DNA of 14,413 nt from CAZFIO01 sp964519585 (lineage in GTDB: Bacteria > Bacillota > Clostridia > Tissierellales > Tissierellaceae): NCBI GenBank assembly GCA_964519585.1, contig CAZFIO010000040.1:1-14413 (forward strand). The letters are read 5' to 3'. Below the pieces are notes generated by a model. The model was not told where the DNA came from. It made no database searches and saw only the letters and a list, made by a program, of their open reading frames with translations. A program made the position numbers and the translations under genes. The number at the start of each line of letters is the position of its first letter. The stretch's first letter is position 1. Below, piece after piece: positions 1 through 7,049 of this stretch.

Positions 1-1386
1 TAAGGATTTTGCTTCTGCCATAAAATAACTATCTCCTTCTTCAATACTATCTGTAGTCCCTATAGATGTTAATAGTTTAAAGAAATTAGATTGATAGTCT
101 TTGGCCAATACAAAATACATGGTTTGTCCAAATAGGGCGTTTACCCCTATGGTTCTTAAGAATGTGGATTTACCAGAAGCATTTGAACCTGTAACTAAAG
201 CGCCCCTGTTATTAAACTCAAAAGTATAGGGTATAGGCCTTTCTAGCAAGGGATGATATAGATCCTCTGTATTTAAATAAAACATCTCTTCTCGCTGTAC
301 AAACTCTGGTTCAACATAGTAACTTAAACTATCTTTATAAGAGGCTATAGAGATAAAAGTATCAATTTCCCCTATCAAACCATACATTTCAAACAAATCA
401 TTCTTATGTTTGTTGAGAAGATTTATAGTCTTGTAGAAGATTATTGCCTCCCTAAGGGTAAACATGTTTATATAATCCATAAGAACCTGTAGCTCATTTT
501 GGGAGCCATCATTTTTATTTAAAACAGAAACATTCTTATAAATTTTCCTTGTTAACCATGTTAGTTCCTTTAGTTTCTCTTGCTTTATATCTATTCCCCT
601 TGTATTTATTTTACTTATATTCTCTGCACAGCTTAACAAGTGGGATATGTATCTAAAGATTTCTATTTCTGCTTCAATTTTATACTTGTTATTTTGATAA
701 ATCCAGGCATTAATTGATAAGCTTATTGCTATACCTATAAATCCTAGCTGCCTATTAAATAAAAGTATTCCCAGTGAAAGATAAAAAAAGTAGGATAAGA
801 CCCTATATAGAGTTAAGGGGTTATTTTTAACCTCTAGACCATCTTTAAAGAAATATAATACTTCTTTGGATTGTTTTTTACCTAAGATAGAAAGTGGGTA
901 CTGTATCTCTAGGGCTAGGTCCTTATTTGACATTAAGTCTTCTATTAGCCTGCTTCTATTGCTTAGCTCTTCCCTTGAAAAAATTGGTTCCCTAAGCATG
1001 GAATATAATACATGCATGCCTGGATAGGATTTTGTATGATCTATTTTTGAAAAAACAGAATCCATATTTAAGTCTCTCCAGCTAATATCATCTATAAGAA
1101 AGCCATCAACTTTCCTGTCTTTAATCAGCTTAAAAAATTCTTTAATATATGAAAGTTTTCTTTCTTCCTTATGGTCCTTTCCCCATTGTTGGATTAAGTT
1201 TTTTCGAAACAATTCATAAATCTGTCTTTTCCTTCTTTTTTTCCAGACCAAGAGGAAAAACAAAAACAAAATAGATCCTATAATAAAGCCATGATTTACT
1301 TGTATACCCAGTATAATTCCTCCAATTATTCCAAATACACATATAGTCTCAATAAAACTATCTAAAAAGTTATTTCCAAAATCCAT
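1..1386 (-). CDS. Membrane-anchored MutS-family ATPase (partial, C-terminus beyond the left edge)
   Basis: Reading the minus strand from the ATG at 1386 gives 462 uninterrupted codons running off the window edge. The start has a good ribosome site (AAGGAGG, 5 bases upstream). Residues about 12-48 form two hydrophobic segments followed by a basic stretch (KKRRKRQ). A second hydrophobic pair lies near residues 191-230. The C-terminal part is the MutS ATPase domain: Walker A TGSNASGKST at residues 399-408, then SYFMAEAKSL at the edge, matching the conserved STFM(x)E segment of MutS domain V. The Walker B and dimer-closing parts lie outside the window. The mismatch-recognition domain I of true MutS is not visible. 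The family is a MutS-related protein common in Firmicutes, of unclear function and probably not classical mismatch repair. Membrane location is inferred from the hydrophobic segments. Divergent from sfsA. Confidence 0.85.
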   Translation of the reverse strand, partial: MDFGNNFLDSFIETICVFGIIGGIILGIQVNHGFIIGSILFLFFLLVWKKRRKRQIYELFRKNLIQQWGKDHKEERKLSYIKEFFKLIKDRKVDGFLIDDISWRDLNMDSVFSKIDHTKSYPGMHVLYSMLREPIFSREELSNRSRLIEDLMSNKDLALEIQYPLSILGKKQSKEVLYFFKDGLEVKNNPLTLYRVLSYFFYLSLGILLFNRQLGFIGIAISLSINAWIYQNNKYKIEAEIEIFRYISHLLSCAENISKINTRGIDIKQEKLKELTWLTRKIYKNVSVLNKNDGSQNELQVLMDYINMFTLREAIIFYKTINLLNKHKNDLFEMYGLIGEIDTFISIASYKDSLSYYVEPEFVQREEMFYLNTEDLYHPLLERPIPYTFEFNNRGALVTGSNASGKSTFLRTIGVNALFGQTMYFVLAKDYQSNFFKLLTSIGTTDSIEEGDSYFMAEAKSL

Positions 1387-1451
1387 TATAGCCTCCTTAA
1401 ACCTAGCTTATAAGATCATACTTTGCTTGTATTAGTTGGATCCTTCCTTAT

Positions 1452-1480
1452 TTGCTCCTAGCTTATAATACTGGTATAAT
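1452..1480 (+). promoter_or_regulatory. Probable sigma-A promoter of sfsA
   Basis: A perfect TATAAT at 1475-1480 is preceded by TG one base upstream, giving an extended -10 (TGGTATAAT). A weak -35 TTGCTC sits at 1452-1457 with 17-base spacing. The sfsA start is 57 bases downstream. The extended -10 probably compensates for the poor -35. Seen by eye only. Confidence 0.55.
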
Positions 1481-1536
1481 AAAATCCATGTTTTATATTT
1501 CTTACTTTCTTATAGTATATTATAAAAGGAGCTATT

Positions 1537-2226
1537 ATGAAATACGAAAAAGTTATTGATGCAATATTTTTAAAAAGACCAAATAGGTTTCTTGCCCATG
1601 TAGACATAGATGGGGTAGAGGAAATTGTACATGTTCGAAATACTGGAAGATGTAAGGAGCTACTTGTTCCAGGGGCTAGGGTAGTTCTAGAAGACTGCTC
1701 TCATATAGCAAATAGAAAAACAAAATATTCCCTTATAGCAGTTTGGAAGGGCAAGATGCTGGTTAATATGGATTCACAGATTCCTAACAAGGTGGTATTT
1801 GATGCACTTAATTCTCATAGTATAGATTCCTTTAGAAATATAAGCAAGGCAAAAAGGGAAGTCACCTATGGAAAATCACGCTTTGATTTATACTTTGAAG
1901 ATTATGAGACTAGGGGTTTTGTAGAGGTGAAAGGTGTAACCTTAGAAAACCATGGTATAGCCATGTTTCCTGATGCACCCACGGAAAGGGGTGCAAGGCA
2001 TGTCATGGAGATGATAGAGGCTGTAAAAGAGGGTTACAGGGGTATAATATTCTTTTTAATACAAATGAAGGGGCCTAAGATATTTAAGCCCAACTGGGAA
2101 ATGGATAAGCAATTTTCCCAAGCCTTGAAGGATGCTAAGGAAAATGGAGTTGAAATACTAGCCTATGACTCTATAGTAAGTCAGGATGGAATAGAAATTG
2201 CTAGTCCAATAAGGATAGAAATTTAG
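1537..2226 (+). CDS. sfsA: SfsA family protein (sugar fermentation stimulation protein homolog)
   Basis: The 229-residue product matches the usual SfsA length (about 230). Characteristic segments are NTGRCKELL at 35-43 in the N-terminal OB-like DNA-binding part, SRFDLYF at 114-120, FVEVKGVTLE at 128-137 and FPDAPTERGARH at 144-155. The D117 and E130-x-K132 arrangement fits the PD-(D/E)xK nuclease-like fold described for the C-terminal domain. The E. coli protein was named for increased maltose fermentation when overexpressed and binds DNA non-specifically. Its biochemical role is still unclear. The start ATG has AAAGGAG about 6 bases upstream and an extended -10 promoter before it. It is a single-gene unit: the next gene is convergent and ends only 8 bases away, with no terminator between. 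Confidence 0.93.
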   Translation: MKYEKVIDAIFLKRPNRFLAHVDIDGVEEIVHVRNTGRCKELLVPGARVVLEDCSHIANRKTKYSLIAVWKGKMLVNMDSQIPNKVVFDALNSHSIDSFRNISKAKREVTYGKSRFDLYFEDYETRGFVEVKGVTLENHGIAMFPDAPTERGARHVMEMIEAVKEGYRGIIFFLIQMKGPKIFKPNWEMDKQFSQALKDAKENGVEILAYDSIVSQDGIEIASPIRIEI

Positions 2227-2234
2227 TTGATATT

Positions 2235-3116
2235 CTAAAAACTTTTTAACATGTCTAAATCAAAGGTCCATTCTGGGGTCACAAGTTTATCTTTGCCCTT
2301 CAAGGAATACCAAGGACTTAAATCTTCATCCATAGGATTTAAAAGTAGTTGGGTTTCCTGGGCAGGCATATAGGATTGGGCCAGAAGAAATATTTTCTCT
2401 CCCTCATGATTTATAGCCATATCCACAACAATTATGGCATGACCAGGGCTGCCCCCTAGGATAAAAACATGGCCTATTTCTATATCATTTATAGCTACAC
2501 TTTCTAGTTCTTTCTCTAAAGATAGGGTGCTGGCATAGGCCATAACTATATCCATATACTTCCTAAAGGATTGGTAGCTATTTGATGCTTCTGTGGCTTT
2601 ATAGTAGGAAACATTATTACCATCAACTTTTATCCTATAACCTTCCATCCATTTCTTATATTCAGCCTTAAAACCTGATACAAAGTTAAAACTTATCTCA
2701 TCATATAAGCCTTGAGAGTATAAATACTCTGCCCTAAGCAGCATAATAGCATCTGCACACTGGTGAAGGTCTCTATCTCCTATATCAACAAGAAAGACAC
2801 TATCGTATACTCCCCTAGACTTTTTTGTTCTGCCATCATAGTAAAGGACTTTTTCTCCATAGGATTTTAATTCTTGATTTCTTAGGAAGGCTGCAAAGCT
2901 ACCTTGCTCTAAGTCTGGCTTATGGTAACCCTTTGGAGCAGGATATCTTTCACCTATAGTCATGGCATCTTTATTGATTATATATTGGGTCTTTTTACCT
3001 GCATTTACATCAAGTTCATTGTCTTCTAGGTCACTGTCCCCTGTATTTGGTCTTTCTTTTATACTACAGGATGTAATAAGTAAAATAAGAATTAGAAGAA
3101 TTGAAAGTTTTTTCAT
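2235..3116 (-). CDS. DUF4846 family lipoprotein
   Basis: This is a 293-residue predicted lipoprotein of unknown function. The signal peptide (MKKLSILLILILLITSC) ends in a lipobox with Cys17, so the protein should be anchored on the outer face of the cell membrane. The mature part has the DUF4846 hallmarks: a YPAPKGYHKP segment, SFAAFLRN, GDRDLHQCADAIMLLRAEYL, FNFVSG with a following KWMEGYRI, and near the end GHVFILGGSPGHAIIVVD. The family is known by sequence only, and I infer no reaction. An in-frame GTG at 3128 is four codons upstream, but it lies inside the ribosome site (AGGTGG), which is placed 8 bases before the ATG at 3116, so I chose the ATG. It is convergent with sfsA and divergent from azlC, probably monocistronic. 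Confidence 0.85.
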   Translation of the reverse strand: MKKLSILLILILLITSCSIKERPNTGDSDLEDNELDVNAGKKTQYIINKDAMTIGERYPAPKGYHKPDLEQGSFAAFLRNQELKSYGEKVLYYDGRTKKSRGVYDSVFLVDIGDRDLHQCADAIMLLRAEYLYSQGLYDEISFNFVSGFKAEYKKWMEGYRIKVDGNNVSYYKATEASNSYQSFRKYMDIVMAYASTLSLEKELESVAINDIEIGHVFILGGSPGHAIIVVDMAINHEGEKIFLLAQSYMPAQETQLLLNPMDEDLSPWYSLKGKDKLVTPEWTFDLDMLKSF

Positions 3117-3142
3117 TTTTATACCCACCTATTCTATTTAGC

Positions 3143-3171
3143 TTGCATTTATATCATAATACTAATATAAT
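3143..3171 (+). promoter_or_regulatory. Probable sigma-A promoter of azlCD
   Basis: TTGCAT (3143-3148) and a perfect TATAAT (3166-3171) are separated by exactly 17 bases, 36 bases ahead of the azlC start. The -35 is imperfect. No Lrp/AzlB operator could be recognised by eye. Confidence 0.55.
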
Positions 3172-3176
3172 GTTAT
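3148..3176 (-). promoter_or_regulatory. Possible promoter of the DUF4846 gene
   Basis: On the minus strand, ATAACA (3176-3171; 4 of 6 matches to TTGACA) and TATAAA (3153-3148) are separated by 17 bases. The start codon is 31 bases downstream. It physically overlaps the azlC promoter on the other strand. The region is very AT-rich, so chance matches are likely. Confidence 0.35.
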
Positions 3177-3207
3177 TAATTTTTACTAGCCAGCAAAGGA
3201 TGATTAG

Positions 3208-3918
3208 ATGACATTTATAAACAAAAATAAAACAAAATACAAAGATGCTTTTATGGTATCATTACCCCTAATAATTGGATATTTCCCAGTTGCCATGGCT
3301 TTTGGATTGCTTTCTAAGAATACCTCCATCTCTTTTAGGGATACAAGCCTTCTGTCTATTATAGTATTTGCAGGTGCCAGCCAATTTATGGCCCTAGATT
3401 TAATAGCAGCAGGAGTATCTAGTGGAAACATAATAATTGCTACCTTTTTGCTTAACCTTAGACACTTGGTTATGTCAGCTTCTCTAGCCCCAGAGTTTAA
3501 GGAAATACCAAGAAAGTATCTTCCCCTAGTATCCTTTGCTATTACGGATGAAAGCTTTTCTGTATATTCTTTTAACAAGGATAAGATTAGTTTGCCCTTT
3601 GTACTTATAGTAAATGGATTGTCCTATAGCTCTTGGGTTATAGGAACTATGGCTGGTTATGCAGTTGGTGAAATACTTCCTTCATCCCTGCAGGCAAGTA
3701 TGGGTATAGGGCTCTATGCCATGTTTGCAGCACTTTTGTCTCCAGAACTAGGTAGATCCAAAAAAATATTGCATATATCAATCCTATCCTCCTTGATTTA
3801 TCTAGCCTTGTTTTATTCTAAGTTATTTTCATCTGGCTGGGATCTTATTATTGCTATAATTTTATCCTCAGCTTTAGCGGTTGCAATCTTTGATAGAAGG
3901 GGTGGAAAGTATGAATAG
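3208..3918 (+). CDS. azlC: AzlC family branched-chain amino acid exporter, large subunit
   Basis: This 236-residue polytopic membrane protein has the AzlC signatures: LIIGYFPVAMAFGL at 21-34, FAGASQFMAL at 54-63, LLNLRHLVMSASLAP at 81-95 and TDESFSVYSF after residue 110. AzlC with its small partner AzlD forms a two-component exporter. In Bacillus subtilis azlCD overexpression gives 4-azaleucine resistance, and the Corynebacterium homologue BrnFE exports Leu, Ile, Val and Met. The exact substrate here is inferred. The start ATG has AAAGGA 7 bases upstream. The stop overlaps the azlD start by 8 bases, typical of translational coupling of the pair. Confidence 0.93.
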   Translation: MTFINKNKTKYKDAFMVSLPLIIGYFPVAMAFGLLSKNTSISFRDTSLLSIIVFAGASQFMALDLIAAGVSSGNIIIATFLLNLRHLVMSASLAPEFKEIPRKYLPLVSFAITDESFSVYSFNKDKISLPFVLIVNGLSYSSWVIGTMAGYAVGEILPSSLQASMGIGLYAMFAALLSPELGRSKKILHISILSSLIYLALFYSKLFSSGWDLIIAIILSSALAVAIFDRRGGKYE

Positions 3919-4216
3919 TTATATACCTTTAATCATAGGAATGGCACTAGTTACCTATCTACCTAGGCTTCTTCCTCTGCTAGTATTGAGTGATAAAAAA
4001 ATGAATCCAAGTCTGGAAAAGTTCTTATACTACATTCCCTATACCTCCCTTTCCATCCTACTTATTAAGGGTATTATAAGCGCCGAGAAGGATATGGTCC
4101 TTGCAACTATTGCAGGAATATTAATAGCTGGATTTTTAGCCTATAAAAAGGATAATCTTGTACTATCAGTCCTGTCTGGGATAGCCTTGTCCTTTCTTAT
4201 TAAATTAATTATATAG
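3911..4216 (+). CDS. azlD: AzlD family branched-chain amino acid exporter, small subunit
   Basis: The 101-residue product is the usual size for AzlD and has about four hydrophobic segments. The conserved segment YLPRLLPLLVLS lies near the N-terminus, followed by a FLYYIPYTSLSILL stretch, both typical of the family. It is the obligate partner of AzlC in the exporter. I chose the ATG at 3911, which has a purine-rich AAGGGGTGG ribosome site and overlaps the azlC stop by 8 bases. A TTG thirty bases upstream is in frame but lies inside azlC without a ribosome site. The gene is followed by a bidirectional terminator. Confidence 0.92.
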   Translation: MNSYIPLIIGMALVTYLPRLLPLLVLSDKKMNPSLEKFLYYIPYTSLSILLIKGIISAEKDMVLATIAGILIAGFLAYKKDNLVLSVLSGIALSFLIKLII

Positions 4217-4274
4217 CATTTAAATTAGCAGTGCTATATAATTAATAGTATATTTACTTTTACTTACTTTATAA

Positions 4275-4300
4275 ATAAAACCACCTTTTGGTGGTTTTAT
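4275..4300. terminator. Bidirectional intrinsic terminator between azlD and the hydrolase gene
   Basis: A perfect hairpin has an 11-base arm ATAAAACCACC, a TTTT loop and the complementary arm ending in TTTTAT. The A/T-rich outer parts give a T-run on either strand, so it should stop both azlCD and the convergent hydrolase transcript. It overlaps the hydrolase stop codon at 4297-4299. A 19-base segment is identical to the pyrE terminator at 6434-6452. Confidence 0.85.
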
Positions 4301-5493
4301 CTCTGAAAAACTTTTTTATATATTTTTGCTTTAGAAGATTTCTTTGATTCTGTGTTTACTCTGACATCTAAACCATTTTGCCCCGATGCCATAATCCAAT
4401 AATTATTATTTCCTAAGCCTACTGCCTGAACCCTGCTATCTCTTATATCCATATATTTATCAGATATAATATTGCTGTCAGATGTGACTATGTTTAACTC
4501 TTCACAATCACTTGCTAAGATTACATGTATTTTTTCTACTTCCTCAGCTTCAAAATCTTCAACCAAGGCTTTCCCTAATATATCAGATAGATATTTTCTT
4601 GACTTATACAAGATATTTGTATGATTATCACTTATAATTATACTGTTAGCATGAAGATTTCCTAGTGTACTAAAAGTGGTAACAGTGCCGTCACCATAGT
4701 CTGTCTGATATTCTTCTATGGGTTTACCATCAGCCCATAGGTCTTTATTTTTGTGACTTCTTTCAACCTTAAATTCCATATTTGTAAACCTATCTCTTCC
4801 AGCTATTATATAAATCTTACTAGGGTCTATAAATTTCTTATTTAAATCGTTCAAAAATGAATTTCTTATGGACATCTTATTTATGTCTATTTCTTCCCTA
4901 TATCCGTTTTCTAAACTATAAAGATAATTCCCATAGCCATAGGAGGGTAGCAAATCCTGGGCTATTGGAAATATATCCCTAAAGGCTTTTAAAAAACCTT
5001 TGCTTTCATAAATGCTATAATAAAGTATAAAACCATATTTAAGTCCATGGTAAAGAATATTGTCCTCTACCTTAGAGTATGGTAACTTCCCACCACTCCA
5101 AAAATAATATGCATCTACTGCCCCTAGATTTGGGCTCCCTATCATAATCAGCTTATCTACACTAGTTGAACTAAAATAAGTCATGTAAGCCCTGGCCAAT
5201 AGACCACCTAAACTATGGGAAATTATTATCACCTTTTCAAAGCCGGTTTGTTTTTTTATCTTTTCTATATCTTGGAATAAATATTTATCTACGGAACTTA
5301 GGACTGAAGTTTTCCAATCATAATAAGATATAAATAAGTTTTCACCTTCTGTATAGCCCATGGAATTAAGTATTTTTATAAAAGGCCTATAAATTTTCTC
5401 TGCAAGGCCAAAGGAAAATTTACCTGTCCCCTTAATTACATCATCCCCTAAGGATCCAAAAAGTCCTGGTATAAAAACAAGAGGATAATCCAT
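4297..5493 (-). CDS. LCAT/lipase-like alpha/beta hydrolase
   Basis: The 398-residue product has an alpha/beta-hydrolase core over about residues 4-305 and a roughly 90-residue C-terminal extension. It begins with a strand and oxyanion-type segment, YPLVFIPGLFGS. The nucleophile elbow is ISHSLGG (Ser94, counted from the chosen start). The segment DYGDGTV (Asp268) matches the acid site of LCAT-type acyltransferases and lipases, and DNHTNIL (His291) is a likely catalytic His. The family comprises esterases, phospholipases and acyltransferases; the substrate cannot be told. No signal peptide is seen, so a cytoplasmic or peripheral location is inferred. I chose the ATG at 5493, placed 6 bases after GGGGTGAT, rather than the GTG one codon upstream. 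It is probably the last gene of the 6354-4297 unit. Confidence 0.75.
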   Translation of the reverse strand: MDYPLVFIPGLFGSLGDDVIKGTGKFSFGLAEKIYRPFIKILNSMGYTEGENLFISYYDWKTSVLSSVDKYLFQDIEKIKKQTGFEKVIIISHSLGGLLARAYMTYFSSTSVDKLIMIGSPNLGAVDAYYFWSGGKLPYSKVEDNILYHGLKYGFILYYSIYESKGFLKAFRDIFPIAQDLLPSYGYGNYLYSLENGYREEIDINKMSIRNSFLNDLNKKFIDPSKIYIIAGRDRFTNMEFKVERSHKNKDLWADGKPIEEYQTDYGDGTVTTFSTLGNLHANSIIISDNHTNILYKSRKYLSDILGKALVEDFEAEEVEKIHVILASDCEELNIVTSDSNIISDKYMDIRDSRVQAVGLGNNNYWIMASGQNGLDVRVNTESKKSSKAKIYKKVFQR

Positions 5494-5557
5494 CACTTTA
5501 TCACCCCAATCTTTCTACCAGAATATGCAATTTATTCTATTTTGTTAATGCAAATTT

Positions 5558-5773
5558 TTATCCCATTCTTATAAGTATCAACTCTATATTTTCTAAGGCT
5601 AGTGTGTAGGCCACATAGTAAATTTTTGATGCTATTTCACTTTCACAGCTAGCATTTTCAATTAGAGAGTCATATAATTCTTCAATACCCTCTATATCCT
5701 TATCATGCTTGTCTTTTGTTTTCCTTAAAATCTCCAGGTCTGCCCCATCTTTAAACAATATCCTATATTTCAT
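5558..5773 (-). CDS. Hypothetical protein, 71 residues
   Basis: I do not recognise this small protein. It is acidic and probably helical: a short beta-like start (MKYRILFKDG), a charged middle rich in Asp, Glu and Lys, then a more hydrophobic C-terminal half (KIYYVAYTLALENIELILI) that is too interrupted for a clear transmembrane helix. The ATG follows GGTGG by 9 bases, which supports translation. It lies between the zinc-ribbon gene (67 bases upstream) and the hydrolase gene (64 bases downstream), all on the minus strand, so one transcript is plausible. Small size and lack of a known domain limit confidence. Confidence 0.6.
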   Translation of the reverse strand: MKYRILFKDGADLEILRKTKDKHDKDIEGIEELYDSLIENASCESEIASKIYYVAYTLALENIELILIRMG

Positions 5774-5840
5774 TTTTATAATCCACCAACCTTCCTTTTT
5801 TAAAAAACAGGTTTATTTCTTATTAAGCTTTCTAGCTTAT

Positions 5841-6209
5841 TTATAACTTATTTCCACATTTTGGACAATATTCAAATTGTCTTTCCAGTGGAAAACTACA
5901 AGAGCTACAGTATCTGACTCTTTCATAAGAAGTATTTACTGGCTGTAAATCTTCTTCATTTATTTTACTTAATCTTCCTTTCTCAATTTCCCTTCCTATT
6001 TCACTATCTACCCTATACAGCTTGCCACAACATGAACTTCTTAGATAATACTTTTTACCCCACTTAAATACAGGGAGGAAAAACAAACTAAAATATGTAT
6101 AGGTCATAAATGCATTTAAACGTCCATAGGCGCCACAGGAGGGACAAATTATAGTTTGAGAAAAGTCTATTTCTTTTTCCTTAGATGAAATTCCAAATAC
6201 AAAAAACAC
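5841..6209 (-). CDS. Zinc-ribbon domain protein (zinc_ribbon_15-like)
   Basis: This 122-residue protein has two metal-binding regions. The N-terminal part carries ICPSCGAYGR (Cys22, Cys25) and SSCCGKLY (Cys60, Cys61), separated by an aromatic hydrophobic stretch at about 36-50 (TYTYFSLFFLPVFKW) that could touch or enter the membrane. The C-terminal part is a classic ribbon with Cys101-x2-Cys104 and Cys115-x2-Cys118. The overall pattern resembles the small zinc_ribbon_15 family of Firmicutes, of unknown function. The start is GTG at 6209, with AAGGTGA 6 bases upstream and no better ATG nearby. The stop of the degraded DUF4177-like gene lies 26 bases upstream. Function is not inferred. Confidence 0.75.
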   Translation of the reverse strand: MFFVFGISSKEKEIDFSQTIICPSCGAYGRLNAFMTYTYFSLFFLPVFKWGKKYYLRSSCCGKLYRVDSEIGREIEKGRLSKINEEDLQPVNTSYERVRYCSSCSFPLERQFEYCPKCGNKL

Positions 6210-6235
6210 CCTGAATCACCTTCTAATCCTTTGTT

Positions 6236-6354
6236 TTATAAAATTTGTTTTTTTCTTTTAAATACTGCTATGGCATTCCTACTATTGTTTCTAAAATCCC
6301 ACCACCTAAGCCTTTTAACTTGAATTTTATAGTTTTGTACTCCCATCTTTCCAT
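6236..6354 (-). pseudogene. DUF4177-like gene with internal deletion and frameshift
   Basis: After an AGGTGGAG ribosome site, the ATG at 6354 opens a 28-codon frame beginning MERWEYKTIKFKLKGLGGGIL, which resembles the start of DUF4177 proteins (typically a WEYK segment, then a GGxL region). That frame stops at 6268. In another frame, bases from about 6286 to 6236 encode NSRNAIAVFKRKKQIL and a stop, which resembles the usual DUF4177 C-terminus (a polar turn, then xVFKR). The central part with the conserved GWELV segment is missing, so the gene appears to have lost an internal piece of roughly 25-35 codons. Family assignment is from memory of the motif pattern and both fragments are short. A 28-residue functional peptide cannot be excluded. 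Confidence 0.55.
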
Positions 6355-6400
6355 GCAAATCTCCACCTTTTCCCTATCAATTAAATCTTCTTATAATCTT

Positions 6401-6409
6401 ATTATAGCA
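6401..6409 (-). promoter_or_regulatory. Possible extended -10 promoter of the accessory block
   Basis: On the minus strand TGCTATAAT is a perfect extended -10, 47 bases before the DUF4177-like start. No good -35 exists because that position abuts the pyrE terminator. It would transcribe the remnant, the zinc-ribbon gene, the 71-residue gene and the hydrolase. Confidence 0.45.
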
Positions 6410-6430
6410 AGAGCTAAGAAATAAGCATAG

Positions 6431-6452
6431 AAAAAAACCACCAAAAGGTGGT
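6431..6452 (-). terminator. Intrinsic terminator of the pyr operon
   Basis: On the minus strand, ACCACC pairs with GGTGGT around a TTTT loop and is followed by seven T residues (6437-6431). It begins 4 bases after the pyrE stop codon. The hairpin core and loop are identical to the terminator at 4275-4300. Confidence 0.9.
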
Positions 6453-6456
6453 CTTC

Positions 6457-7038
6457 TTATGCAAATTTTTTACTACCTGGTTTTACCAGAGGTAAGTCTT
6501 TTTCCTTACAGATAGGACATTCCTCAGCACTGTAGGATACTAACTCTTCTGATATCCCGGAAACAAATTTTGTTCCAAAATCAATCTTTCCACCTGTTCT
6601 ATCAACCAAAACAGCTACCCCTACCAGCTCTCCTCCTTGGTCCTTGACTATATCAATAACCTCTTTCACAGAACCACCAGTTGTTATTACATCCTCTACA
6701 ACAAGGACTCTTGCTCCCTTTGGTATTTGAAAACCTCTTCTAAGAGTCATTGCATTATTTTCCCTTTCAGCAAAGAAATTTTGTACTCCTAATTGTCTGG
6801 CAAATTCATAGGCTATGATTATTCCACCGATTGCTGGCCCAATAACAATATCTATTTTATCATCCTTAAATTGTTCAGCTATTGGCTCAATTATTTCTGT
6901 AGTATATCTGGGATGCTTTAATAATTTTGCACACTGTAAATAAGTATCCCCGTGCCTACCTGAAGAAAAAAGAAAATGTCCATAGCTTATTACTCCTAAT
7001 TCTTCCAATATTTCTCTCATTCTTTCTTTTGTTATCAT
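6457..7038 (-). CDS. pyrE: Orotate phosphoribosyltransferase
   Basis: PyrE joins orotate to phosphoribosyl pyrophosphate to give OMP, the fifth step of UMP synthesis. The 193-residue product contains the type I phosphoribosyltransferase PRPP loop VVEDVITTGGS at 113-123, and upstream FSSGRHGDTY (24-33) and IGPAIGG (66-72). The 90-95 region (AERENN) belongs to the flexible catalytic loop. A short C-terminal CPIC tail (Cys174, Cys177) resembles that of clostridial PyrE. The ATG follows a GGGGGGA ribosome site, 11 bases after the pyrD stop. It is the last gene of the operon and is followed directly by the terminator. Confidence 0.97.
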   Translation of the reverse strand: MITKERMREILEELGVISYGHFLFSSGRHGDTYLQCAKLLKHPRYTTEIIEPIAEQFKDDKIDIVIGPAIGGIIIAYEFARQLGVQNFFAERENNAMTLRRGFQIPKGARVLVVEDVITTGGSVKEVIDIVKDQGGELVGVAVLVDRTGGKIDFGTKFVSGISEELVSYSAEECPICKEKDLPLVKPGSKKFA

Positions 7039-7049
7039 GTTTATCCCCC

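Noticed and set aside
3117..3128. GTG start four codons upstream for the DUF4846 lipoprotein
   Set aside because: The GTG is part of the AGGTGG ribosome site of the downstream ATG.
3204..3578. A 124-codon frame on the minus strand
   Set aside because: Entirely inside azlC, whose product has clear family motifs. It is a shadow frame.
5824..5838. Short hairpin AAGCT/AGCTT after the zinc-ribbon gene
   Set aside because: Five weak pairs without a T-run, so not a convincing terminator.
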